From positions 1,699,071 through 1,763,070 of the forward strand of contig JAQQFT010000023.1 of assembly GCA_029582265.1 (NCBI GenBank): a DNA stretch of 64,000 nucleotides. The letters run 5' to 3'. Origin of the DNA: Zoroaster sp. YZ-2022. Lineage: Eukaryota > Echinodermata > Asteroidea > Forcipulatida > Zoroasteridae. Below are positions 25,726 through 36,347 of this stretch, piece after piece. How positions within the stretch are numbered: the first letter of the stretch is position 1; each line of letters begins with the position of its first letter. The notes beneath the pieces were generated by a model. That model was given only the letters and a program-made list of their open reading frames with translations. It was not told where the DNA came from and made no database searches. A program made the translations under genes and the position numbers.

Positions 25726-27224
25726 AAATCTTTGAATTTGGATAATGTCTTCATACCTTAAACGGCCTCCATGGACACTTAGCCCCTGTAAAATACGGTC
25801 AACTTGCATGCGGTTTCACAGAAAACAATACAGCACTGTACACTGTTACGAAAGAAACATTTCTAAGGTTGGGAATAACTTTTCAAGTTTTTAAAGGAGG
25901 CAGATAAAATTGATATCTAAATTAAAGCTTAGGTTCTCCTCGCACCTCCGAAAAACACAAAATCTTTGAATTTGGATAATGTCTTCATACCTTAAACGGC
26001 CTCCATGGACACTTAGCCCCCTGTAAAATACGGTCAACTTGCATGCGGTTTCACAGCAAACAATACAGCACTGTACACTGTTACGAAAGAAACATTTCTA
26101 AGGTTGGGAATAACTTTTCAAGTTTTCAAGGAGGCAGATAAAATTGATATCTAAATTAAAGCTTAGGTTCTCCCTTCTCGGAAAAACACAAAATCTTTGA
26201 ATTTGGATAATGTCTTCATACCTTAAACGGCCTCCATGGACACTTAGCCCCCTGTAAAATACGGTCAACTTGCATGCGGTTTCAGAAAAAAACAATACAG
26301 CCCTGTACACTGTTACGAAAGAAACATTACTAAGGTTGGGAATAACTTTTCAAGTTTTTAAGGGAGGCAGATAAAATTGATATCTAAATTAAAGCTTAGG
26401 TTCTCCCCTCTCGGAAAAACACAAAACCTTTGAATTTGGATAATGTCTTCATACCTTAAACGGCCTCCATGGACACTTAGCCCCCTGTAAAATACGGTCA
26501 ACTTGCATGCGGTTTCACAGAAAACAATACAGCACTGTACACTGTTACGAAAGAAACATTTCTAAGGTTGGGAATAACTTTTCAAGTTTTTAAGTGAGGC
26601 AGATAAAATTGATATCTAAATTAAAGCTTAGGTTCTCCCCTCTCGGAAAAACACAAAATCTTTGAATTTGGATAATGTCTTCACACCTTAAACGGCCTCC
26701 ATGGACACTTAGCCCTCTGTAAAATACGGTCAACTTGCATGCGGTTTCACAGCAAACAATACAGCACTGTACACTGTTACGAAAGAAACATTTCTAAGGT
26801 TGGGAATAACTTTTCAAGTTTTTAAGGGAGGCAGGTAAAATTGATATCTAAATTAAAGCTTAGGTTCTCCCCTCTCGGAAAAACACAAAATCTTTGAATT
26901 TGGATAATGTCTTCATACCTTAAACGGCCTCCATGGACACTTAGACCACTGTAAAATACGGTCAACTTGCATGCGGTTTCACAGAAAACAATACAGCACT
27001 GTACACTGTTACGAAAGAAACATTTCTAAGGTTGGGAATAACTTTTCAAGTTTTTAAGGAGGCAGATAAAATTGATATCTAAATTAAAGCTTAGGTTCTC
27101 CCTCTCGGAAAACACAAAATCTTTGAATTTGGATAATGTCTTCATACCTTAAACGGCCTCCATGGACACTTAGCCCCTGTAAAATACCGTCAACTTGCAT
27201 GCGGTTTCACAGCAAACAATACAG

Positions 27225-27365
27225 CACTGTACAAAGGAACGAAAGAAACATTTCTAAGGTTGGGAATAACCTTTTAAGGTTTCAAGTGATGAAGATACAT
27301 TTATATCTAAATTAAAGCTTAGGTTCTCCACTAACGAAAATACACAAATTCTTTGAATGTGGACA
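27225..27365 (+). repeat. Divergent L2 monomer
   Basis: Changes cluster over 140 bp: GTACAAAGGAACGAAAG, CCTTTTAAGGTTTCAAGTG, ATGAAGATACATTT, CTCCACTAACGAAAATACAC, AATTCTTTGAATGTGGAC. The flanks match the L2 consensus. Confidence 0.7.
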
Positions 27366-29177
27366 ATGTCTTCATACCTTAAACGGCCTCCATGGACACT
27401 TAGCCCCTGTAAAATACGGTCAACTTGCATGCGGTTTCACAGCAAACAATACAGCACTGTACACTGTTACGAAAGAAACATTTCTAAGGTTGGGAATAAC
27501 TTTTCAAGTTTTAATGAGGCAGATAAATTGATATCTAAATTAAAGCTTAGGTTCTCCTCTCGGAAAAACACAAAATCTTTTGAATTTGGATAATGTCTTC
27601 ATACCTTAAACGGCCTCCATGGACACTTAGCCCCTGTAAAATACGGTCAACTTGCATGCGGTTTCACAGAAAACAATACAGCACTGTACACTGTTACGAA
27701 AGAAACATTTCTAAGGTTGGGAATATCTGTTCAAGTTTTTTAGGGAGGGATATAAAATTGATATCTAAATTAAAGCTTAGGTTCTCCTCTCGGAAAAACA
27801 CAAAAACCTTTGAATTTGGATAATGTCTTCATACCTTAAACGGCCTCCATGGACACTTAGCCCCTGTAAAATACGGTCAACTTGCATGCGGTTTCACAGA
27901 AAACAATACAGCACTGTACACTGTTACGAAAGAAACATTTCTAAGGTTGGGAATAACCTTTCAAGTTTTAAGTGAGGCAGATAAAATTGATATCTAAATT
28001 AAAGCTTAGGTTCTCCTCTCGGAAAAACACAAAATCTTTGAATTTGGATAATGTCTTCATACCTTAAACGGCCTCCATGGACACTTAGCCCCCTGTAAAA
28101 TACGGTCAACTTGCATGCGGTTTCACAGAAAACAATACAGCACTGTACACTGTTACGAAAGAAACATTTCTAAGGTTGGGAATAACTTTTCAAGTTTTTA
28201 AGGTATGCAGATAAAATTGATATCTAAATTAAAGCTTAGGTTCTCCCATCTCGTAAAAACACAAAATCGTTGAATTTGGATAATGTCTTCATACCTTAAA
28301 CGGCCTCCATGGACACTTAGCCCCTGTAAAATACGGTCAACTTGCATGCGGTTTCACAGAAAACAATACAGCACTGTACACTGTTACGAAAGAAACATTT
28401 CTAAGGTTGGGAACAACTTTTCCAGTTTTTAAGGGAGGCAGATAAATTGATATCTAAATTAAAGCTTAGGTTCTCCCCTCTCGGAAAAACACAAAATCTT
28501 TGAATTTGGATAATGTCTTCATACCTTAAACGGCCTCCATGGACACTTAGCCCCCTGTAAAATACGGTCAACTTGCATGCGGTTTCACAGAAAACAATAC
28601 AGCACTGTACACTGTTACGAAAGAAACATTTCTAAGGTTGGGAATAACTTTTCAAGTTTTTAAGGGAGGCAGATAAAAATTGATATCTAAATTAAAGCTT
28701 AGGTTCTCCCCTCTCGGAAAAACACAAAATCTTTGAATTTGGATAATGTCTTCATACCTTAAACGGCCTCCATGGACACTTAGCCCCCTGTAAAATACGG
28801 TCAACTTGCATGCGGTTTCACAGAAAACAATACAGCACTGTACACTGTTACGAAAGAAACATTTCTAAGGTTGGGAATAACTTTTCAAGTTTTCAAGGGA
28901 GGCAGATAAAATTGATATCTAAATTAAAGCTTAGGTTCTCCCCTCTCGAAAAACACAAAATCTTTGAATTTGGATAATGTCTTCATACCTTAAACGGCCT
29001 CCATGGACACTCATCCCCTGTAAAATACGGTCAACTTGCATGCGGTTTCACAGAAAACAATACAGCACTGTACACTGTTACGAAAGAAACATTTCTAAGG
29101 TTGGGAATAACTTTTCAAGTTTTAAGGGAGGCAGATAAAATTGATATCTAAATTAAAGCTTAGGTTCTCCACTCTCG

Positions 29178-29272
29178 GAAAAAACACAAAATCTTTGAAT
29201 TTGGATAATGTCTTCATACCTTAAACGGCCTCCATGGACACTTAGCCCCCCTGTGTGTAAAATACGGTCAAC
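29178..29272 (+). repeat. Last L-type monomer before the gap (contig end)
   Basis: The final L monomer carries an unusual extra A in GGAAAAAACAC and a stretched CCCCCCTGTGTGTAAAATAC instead of CCCCCTGTAAAATAC. Such errors are common near the end of an assembled contig, so these bases should be trusted less. The sequence stops 52 bp after the anchor at 29220. Confidence 0.7.
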
Positions 29273-29772
29273 NNNNNNNNNNNNNNNNNNNNNNNNNNNN
29301 NNNNNNNNNNNNNNNNNNNNNNNNNNNNNNNNNNNNNNNNNNNNNNNNNNNNNNNNNNNNNNNNNNNNNNNNNNNNNNNNNNNNNNNNNNNNNNNNNNNN
29401 NNNNNNNNNNNNNNNNNNNNNNNNNNNNNNNNNNNNNNNNNNNNNNNNNNNNNNNNNNNNNNNNNNNNNNNNNNNNNNNNNNNNNNNNNNNNNNNNNNNN
29501 NNNNNNNNNNNNNNNNNNNNNNNNNNNNNNNNNNNNNNNNNNNNNNNNNNNNNNNNNNNNNNNNNNNNNNNNNNNNNNNNNNNNNNNNNNNNNNNNNNNN
29601 NNNNNNNNNNNNNNNNNNNNNNNNNNNNNNNNNNNNNNNNNNNNNNNNNNNNNNNNNNNNNNNNNNNNNNNNNNNNNNNNNNNNNNNNNNNNNNNNNNNN
29701 NNNNNNNNNNNNNNNNNNNNNNNNNNNNNNNNNNNNNNNNNNNNNNNNNNNNNNNNNNNNNNNNNNNNNNNN
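29273..29772. other. Assembly gap (500 N)
   Basis: Exactly 500 undetermined bases. The round number suggests a placeholder, not a measured distance. Monomer phase supports this: the anchors on either side (29220 and 29812) are 592 bp apart, or about 2.56 monomers, not a whole number. The flanks belong to different subfamilies in the same orientation, so the real L/R junction is either in the missing DNA or an artefact of scaffolding. Open frames drawn through the N run have no meaning. Confidence 0.99.
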
Positions 29773-30240
29773 AAAACACCATACATTTGAATTTGGATAA
29801 TTATTTCGTACCTTAAACGGCCTCCATGGACACTTAGCCCTCTTTAAAATACTGTCAACTTGCATGAGGTTTCACCGCAAACAATACAGCACTATACAGT
29901 GTTACAAATAAAACAAGACTATGGTTGGGAATAAATTTAAAGTTTTCAAGGAGGCCGATAATTTTATATCTAAATTAAAGCTTAGGTTCTCCCCTTTCAG
30001 AAAAACACCATACATTTGAATTTGGATAATTATTTCGTACCTTAAACGGCCTCCATGGACACTTAGCCCTCTGTAAAATACCGTCAACTTGCATGCGGTT
30101 TCACCGCAAACAATACAGCACTATACAGTGTTACAAAAAAATACATTTCTAGGGTTGGGAATAACTTTTAAAGTTTTCAAGGGAGGCCGATCATTTTATA
30201 TCTAAATTAAAGCTTAGGTTCTCCCTTCAGAAAAACACCA

Positions 30241-30345
30241 TACTTTTTGATTTTGGATAAATTTTTCGTACCTTAAACGGCCTCCTTGGACTCTTAGCCC
30301 TCTGTAAATTACAGTCAACTTCCATTAGGTTTCACCGCTATCAAT
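30241..30345 (+). repeat. Divergent R monomer
   Basis: Clustered substitutions: TTTTTGATTTTGGATAAATT, CCTCCTTGGACTCTTAGCC, GTAAATTACAGTCAAC, CTTCCATTAGGTTTCACCGC and TATCAATACAGC. The NcoI site in the anchor is lost. Confidence 0.7.
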
Positions 30346-31756
30346 ACAGCACTATACAGTGTTACAAAAACATTTCTATGGTTGGGAATAACTTTTAAAG
30401 TTTTCAAGGGAGGCCGATAATTTTATATCTAAATTAAAGCTTAGGTTCTCCCTCTCAGAAAAACACCATACTTTTTGAATTTGGAATTTTTTCGTACCTT
30501 AAACGGCCTCCATGGACACTTAGCCCTCTGTAAAATACTGTCAACTCTCCATGCGGTTTCACCGCAAACATTACAGCACTATACAGTGTTACAAAAAAGA
30601 TTTCTATGGTTAGAATAACTTTTAAAGTTTTCAAAGGAGGCCGATAATTTTATATCTAAATTAAAGCTTAGATTCTCCCCTTCAGAAAAACACCATACAT
30701 TTGAATTTGGATAATTATTTCGTACCTTAAACGGCCTCCATGGACACTTAGCCCTCTTTAAAAATACTGTCAACTTGCATGCGGTTTCACCGCAATCAAT
30801 ACAGCACTATACAGTGTTCCAAAAAAACATTTCTATGGTTGGGAATAACTTTTTAAGTTTTCAAGGGAGGCCGATAATTTTATATCTAAATTAAAGCTTA
30901 GGTTCTCTCCTTTCAGAAAAACACCATACTTTTGAATTTGGAAAAAATTGTACCTTAAACGGCCTCCATGGACACTTAGCCCTCTGTAAAATACTGTCAA
31001 CTTGCATGAGGTTTCACCGCAAACAATACAGCACTATACAGTGTTACAAAAAAAGATTTCTATGGTTGGGAATAACTTTTAAAGTTTTCAAGGGAGGCCG
31101 ATAATTTTATATCTAAATTAAAGCTTAGGTTCTCCCCTTTCAGAAAAAACACCATACATTTGAATTTGGATAATTATTTCGTACCTTAAACGGCCTCCAT
31201 GGACACTTAGCCTTCTGTAAAATACCGTCAACTTCCATGCGGTTTCACCACAAACATTACAGCACTATACAGTGTTACAAAAAAAAAGATTTCTATGGTT
31301 TTGAATAACTTTTAAAGTTTTCAAGGGAGGCCGATAATTTTATATCTAAATTAAATCTTAGGTTCTCCCCTTTCAGAAAAAACACCATACATTTGAATTT
31401 GGATAATAATTTCGTACCTTAAACGGCCTCCATGGACACTTAGCCCTCTTTAAAATACCGTCAACTTGCATGCGGTTTCACCGCAAACAATACAGCACTA
31501 TACAGTTTTACAAAAATAATTATTTCTATGGTTGGGAATAACTTTTAAAGTTTTCAAGGGAGGCCGATAATTTTATATCTAAATTAAAGCTTAGGTTCTC
31601 CCCTTTCAGAAAAACACCATACTTTTGAATTTGGATAATTTTTTCGTACCTTAAACGGCCTCCATGGACACTTAGCCCTCTGTAAAATACCGTCAACTTG
31701 CATGCGGTTTCACCGCAAACAATACAGCACTATACAGTGTTACAAAAAATACATTT

Positions 31757-32156
31757 CTAGGGTTGGGAATAACTTTTAAAGTTTTCAAGGGAGGCCGATA
31801 ATTTTTGATCTAAATTAAAGCTTAGGTTCTTCCCTTTCAGACAAACACCATACTTTTGAATTTGGATAATTATTTCGTACCTTAAACGGCCTCCATGGAC
31901 ACTTAGCCCTCTGTAAAATACCGTCAACTTGCATACGGCTTCACCGGAAACAATATACAGCACTATACAGTGTTACAAAAAAACATTTATAGGGATGGGA
32001 ATAACTTTTAAAGTTTTCAAGGGAGGCTGATAATTTTATATCTAAATTAAAGCTTAGGTTCTTCCTTTCAGAAAACACCATACTTTTGAATTTGGGAATT
32101 TTTTCGTACCTTAAACGGCCTCCATGGACACTTAGCCCTCTGTAAATTACTGTCAA
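31757..32156 (+). repeat. R1 higher-order unit, copy 1
   Basis: First of three similar two-monomer stretches marked by GCATACGG, CACCGGAAACAATATACAG and AACATTTATAGGG. The TACAG of the inserted-AT motif is at 31956, 32881 and 34036 in the three copies, so spacings are 925 bp (4 monomers) and 1155 bp (5 monomers). This copy is the least typical (GCATACGGCTTC, GGGATGGG, GGAGGCTG). Confidence 0.75.
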
Positions 32157-32681
32157 CTTGCATGCGGTTTCACCGCAAACAATACAGCACTATACAGTGT
32201 TACAAAATAAAACATTTCTATGGTTGGGAATACCTTATAAAGTTTTGACGGGAGGCCAATAATTTTATATCTAAATTAAAGCTTAGGTTCTCACCTTTCA
32301 GAAAAACACCATACATTTGAATTTGGATAATTATTTCGTACCTTAAACGGCCTCCATGGACACTTAGCCCTCTGTAAAATACCGTCAACTTGCATGCGGT
32401 TTCACCGCAAACAATTACAGCACTATACAGTGTTACAAAAAAAAGATTTCTATGGTTGGGAATAACTTTTAAAGTTTTCAAGGGAGGCTGATAATTTTGT
32501 ATCTAAATTAAAGCTTAGGTTCTTCCCTTTCAGAAAAACACCATACATTTGAATTTGGATAATTATTTCGTACCTTAAACGGCCTCCATGGACACTTAGC
32601 CCTCTGTAAAATACAGTCAACTTGCATGTGGTTTCACCGCAAACAATACAGCACTATACAGTGTTACAAAAAAAAACATTT

Positions 32682-33084
32682 CTATGGTTGGGAATAACTT
32701 TTAAAGTTTTCAAGGGAGGCCGATAATTTTATATCTAAATTAAAGCTTAGGTTCTTCCCTTTCAGAAAAACACCATACTTTTGAATTTGGATAATAAATT
32801 CGTACCTTAAACGGCCTCCATGGACACTTAGCCCTCTGTAAAATACCGTCAACTTGCATACGGTTTCACCGGAAACAATATACAGCACTGTACAGTTTTA
32901 CAAAAAAACATTTATAGGGTTGGGAATAACTTTTAAAGTTTTCAAGGGAGGCCAATAATTTTATATCTAAATTAAAGCTTAGGTTCTTCCCTTTCAGAAA
33001 AACACCATACTTTTGAATTTGGAAAAAAAATTCGTACCTTAAACGGCCTCCATGGACACTTAGCCCTCTGTAAAATACCGTCAA
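32682..33084 (+). repeat. R1 higher-order unit, copy 2
   Basis: It shares with copy 3 the unusual CACTGTACAGTTTTACAAAA (others have CACTATACAGTGTTAC), AACATTTATAGGGTTGGG, GGAGGCCAATAATTTTATAT, GGTTCTTCCCTTTCAG and a TTTGGAAAAAAAATTCG spacer. Confidence 0.8.
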
Positions 33085-33836
33085 CTTGCATGCGGTTTCA
33101 CCGCAAACATTACAGCACTATACAGTGTTACAATAAGAAAAGATTTCTATGGTTGGGAATAACTTTAAAGTTTTCAAGGAGGCCGATAATTTTATATCTA
33201 AATTAAAGCTTAGGTTCTTCCTTTCAGAAAAACACCATACATTTGAATTTGGATAATTATTTCGTACCTTAAACGGCCTCCATGGACACTTAGCCCTCTG
33301 TAAAATACCGTCAACTTGCATACGGTTTCACCGGAAACAATATACAGCACTATACAGTGTTACAAAAAAAACATTTCTATGGTTGGGAATAACTTTTAAA
33401 GTTTTCAAGGGAGGCCGATAATTTTATATCTAAATTAAAGCTTAGGTTCTCCCCTTTCAGAAAAACACCATACTTTTGAATTTGGATAATTATTTCGTAC
33501 CTTAAACGGCCTCCATGGACACTTAGCCCTCTGTAAAATACCGTCAACTTGCATACGGTTTCACCGCAAACAATACAGCACTATACAGTGTTACAAAAAA
33601 ACATTTCTATGGTTGGGAATAACTTTTAAAGTTTTCAAGGGAGGCCAATAATTTTATATCTAAATTAAAGCTTAGGTTCTCCCCTTTCAGACAAACACCA
33701 TAGTTTTGAATTTGGATAATTATTTCGTACCTTAAACGGCCTCCATGGACTCTTAGCATTCTCTAAAATACTGTCAACTTGCATGCGGTTTCACCGCAAA
33801 CAATACAGCACTATACAGTGTTACAAAAAAACATTT

Positions 33837-34239
33837 CTATGGTTGGGAATAACTTTTAAAGTTTTCAAGGGAGGCCGATAATGTTATATCTAAATTAAAG
33901 CTTAGGTTCTCCCCTTTCAGATAAACACCATACTTTTGAATTTGGGAAAAAAAATCGTACCTTAAACGGCCTCCATGGACACTTAGCCCTCTGTAAAATA
34001 CCGTCAACTTGCATACGGTTTCACCGGAAACAATATACAGCACTGTACAGTTTTACAAAAAAACATTTATAGGGTTGGGAATAACTTTTAAAGTTTTCAA
34101 GGGAGGCCAATAATTTTATATCTAAATAAAAGCTTAGGTTCTTCCCTTTCAGAAAAACACCATACTTTTGAATTTGGAAAAAATTTTCGTACCTTAAACG
34201 GCCTCCATGGACACTTAGCCCTCTGTAAAATACCATCAA
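33837..34239 (+). repeat. R1 higher-order unit, copy 3
   Basis: Nearly identical to copy 2 at an offset of 1155 bp, including CACTGTACAGTTTTACAAAA at 34041-34060 and GGAGGCCAATAATTTT. Differences are small (TAAATAAAAGCTTAGG, TTTGGAAAAAATTTTCG). Confidence 0.8.
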
Positions 34240-35180
34240 CTTGCATGCGGTTTCACCGCAAACAATACAGCACTATACAGTGTTACAAAAAAAAGCATTA
34301 CTGTGGTTGGGAATAACTTTTAAAGTTTTCAAGGGAGGCCGATAATTTTATATCTAAATTAAAGCTTAGGTTCTTCCCTTTCAGAAAAACACCATACTTT
34401 TGAATTTGGAAAAAAAATTCGTACCTTAAACGGCCTCCATGGACACTTAGCCCTCTGTAAAATACCGTCAACTTCCATGCGGTTTCACCGCAAACATTAC
34501 AGCACTATACAGTGTTACAAAAAAAATTGTTTCTATGGTTGGGAATAACTTTTAAAGTTTTCAAGGGAGGCCGATAATTTTATATCTAAATTAAAGCTTA
34601 GGTTCTCCCCTTTCAGAAAAACACCATACATTTGAATTTGGATAATTATTTCGTACCTTAAACGGCCTCCATGGACACTTAGCCATCTGTAAAATACCGT
34701 CAACTTGCATGCGGTTTCACCGCAAACAATACAGCACTATACAGTGTTACCAAACAAATATTTCTAGGGTTGGGAATAACTTTAAAGTTTTCAAGGAGGC
34801 CGATAATTTTATATCTAAATTAAAGCTTAGGTTCTCCTTTCAGAAAAACACCATACTTTTGTATTTGGATAATTATTTCGTAGCTTAAACGGCCTCCATG
34901 GACACTTAGCCTCTGTAAAATACTGTCAACTTGCATGCGGTTTCACCGCAAACAATACAGCACTATACAGTGTTACAAAAAACATTTTCTATGGTTGGGA
35001 ATAACTTTAAAGTTTTCAAGGAGGCCGATAATTTTATATCTAAATTAAAGCTTAGGTTCTCCCTTTCAGACAAACACCATACTTTTGAATTTGGATAATT
35101 ATTTTCGTACCTTAAACGGCCTCCATGGACACTTAGCCCTCTGTAAAATACCGTCAACTTGCATGCGGTTTCACCGCAAA

Positions 35181-35260
35181 CAAAACAGCACTATACAGTG
35201 TTTCATAAAGTCAATTTTTTGGTTTGGAATAACTTTGAAAGTTTTCATGGTAGGCCGATA
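35181..35260 (+). repeat. Divergent R monomer segment
   Basis: CAAAACAGCAC, GTGTTTCATAAAGTCAATTT, TTTGGTTTGGAATAAC and TTTTCATGGTAGGCCG replace the normal TTACAAAAAACATTTCTATG and TTTTCAAGGGAGGCCG. The flanks are normal. Confidence 0.7.
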
Positions 35261-36280
35261 ATTTTATATCTAAATTAAAGCTTAGGTTCTGCCCTTTCAG
35301 ACAAACACCATAGTTTTGAATTTGGATAATTATTTCGTACCTTAAACGGCCTCCATGGACACTTAGCCCTCTGTAAAATACCGTCAACTTGCATGCGGTT
35401 TCACCGCAAACAATACAGCACTATACAGTGTTACAAAAAAAAATTCTAGGGTTGGGAATAACTTTTAAAGTTTTCAAGGGAGGCCGATCATTTTATATCT
35501 AAATTAAAGCTTAGGTTCTTCCCTTTCAGAAAAACACCATACTTTTGAATTTGGAAAAAATATTCGTACCTTAAACGGCCTCCATGGACACTTAGCCCTC
35601 TGTAAAATACCGTCAACTTGCATGCGGTTTCACCGCAAACAATACAGCACTATACAGTGTTACAAAAAAAAATTCTATGGTTGGGAATAACTTTTAAAGT
35701 TTTCAAGGAGGCCGATAATTTTATATCTAAATTAAAGCTTAGGTTCTCCCTTTCAGAAAACACCACACATTTGAATTTGGATAATTATTTCGTACCTTAA
35801 ACGGCCTCCATGGACACTTAGCCCTCTGTAAAATACAGTCAACTTGCATGCGGTTTCACCGCAAACAATACAGCACTATACAGTGTTACATAAAAAGATT
35901 TCTATGGTTGGGAATAACTTTTAAAGTTTTCAAGGGAGGCCGATAATTTTATATCTAAATTAAAGCTTAGGTTCTCCTTTCAGAAAAACACCATACTTTT
36001 TGAATTTGGATAATTATTTCGTACCTTAAACGGCCTCCATGGACACTTAGCCCTCTGTAAAATACTGTCAACTTGCATGCGGTTTCACCGCAAACAATAT
36101 ACAGCACTATACAGTGTTACAAAAAACATTTATAGGGTTGGGAATAACTTTAAAGTTTCAAGGGAGGCCGATAATTTTATATCTAAATTAAAGCTTAGGT
36201 TCTTCCCTTTCAGAAAAACACCATACTTTTGAATTTGGATAATTTTTTCGTACCTTAAACGGCCTCCATGGACACTTAGC

Positions 36281-36347
36281 CCCCTGTAAAATACGGTCAA
36301 CTTGCATGCGGTTTCAAAGAAAACAATACAGCACTGTACACTGTTAC
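36281..36347 (+). repeat. L-type tract inside R array
   Basis: CCCCTGTAAAATACGGTC, TTTCAAAGAAAACAAT and CACTGTACACTGTTAC are L-type. The monomer starts R-type (TTTTTTCGTACC) and returns to R-type at ACAAAAAAGATTTCTATGG. The tract is about 65 bp and sits 6.5 kb from the nearest L monomer in this assembly. Confidence 0.85.

Larger units (their letters stand above)
1..29272 (+). repeat. Satellite DNA array, subfamily L (~231-bp monomer, ~126 copies)
   Basis: This is an uninterrupted head-to-tail array of a ~231-232-bp monomer, with every copy in the same orientation. The anchor CTTAAACGG falls at 77, 309, 541 and 772, and is still in step at 20455, 20686 and 29220. L-type diagnostics are CACTGTACACTG, TTACGAAAGAAACATT, CTAAGGTTGGGAATAAC, CACAAAATCTTTGAATTTGG and TAATGTCTTCATACC. 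Most monomers carry single HindIII, NcoI and SphI sites, so a digest should give a ~231-bp ladder. I found no unique DNA, transposon or gene in it. The array runs off the left edge and stops at the assembly gap. The strand given is only that of the listed monomer. The role is inferred to be heterochromatic or centromere-associated; nothing in the sequence proves it. Confidence 0.98.
10250..29272 (+). repeat. Zone L2: more homogeneous L monomers
   Basis: Most monomers here fit one consensus: CCATGGACACTTAGCCCC, TACGGTCAAC, CACAGAAAACAAT, GGGAGGCAGATAAAATTGAT, CTCCCCTCTCGG and CACAAAATCTTTGAATTTGG. Variation is mainly in run lengths (CCCCCTG against CCCCTG, CTCCCCTCTC against CTCCTCTC, TTTTTAAGGG against TTTTAAGG). 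Short runs become common after ~16.5 kb. Scattered variants, such as GTGAGGCCGATACATTT and ACTTGAATGCGG, recur at long range. A few monomers are locally scrambled and are listed separately. There are no genes. Confidence 0.9.
29773..34750 (+). repeat. Zone R1: full-length-run R monomers, many with GGTTCTTCCC
   Basis: Monomers are mostly 230-232 bp with AACTTTTAAAG, AAGGGAGGCC and CTCCCC or CTTCCC. The first two copies have variants (GCATGAGGTTTCACC, AAACAAGACTATGG, GGGAATAAATTTAAAG), as is often seen at array edges or contig ends. GGTTCTTCCCTTTCAG and the inserted AT of GGAAACAATATACAG are frequent between 31.8 and 34.2 kb and mark a local higher-order pattern. Confidence 0.75.

Noticed and set aside
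29153..29865. Four open frames of 170-210 codons
   Set aside because: They run through 500 N and are artefacts of reading N as open codons.
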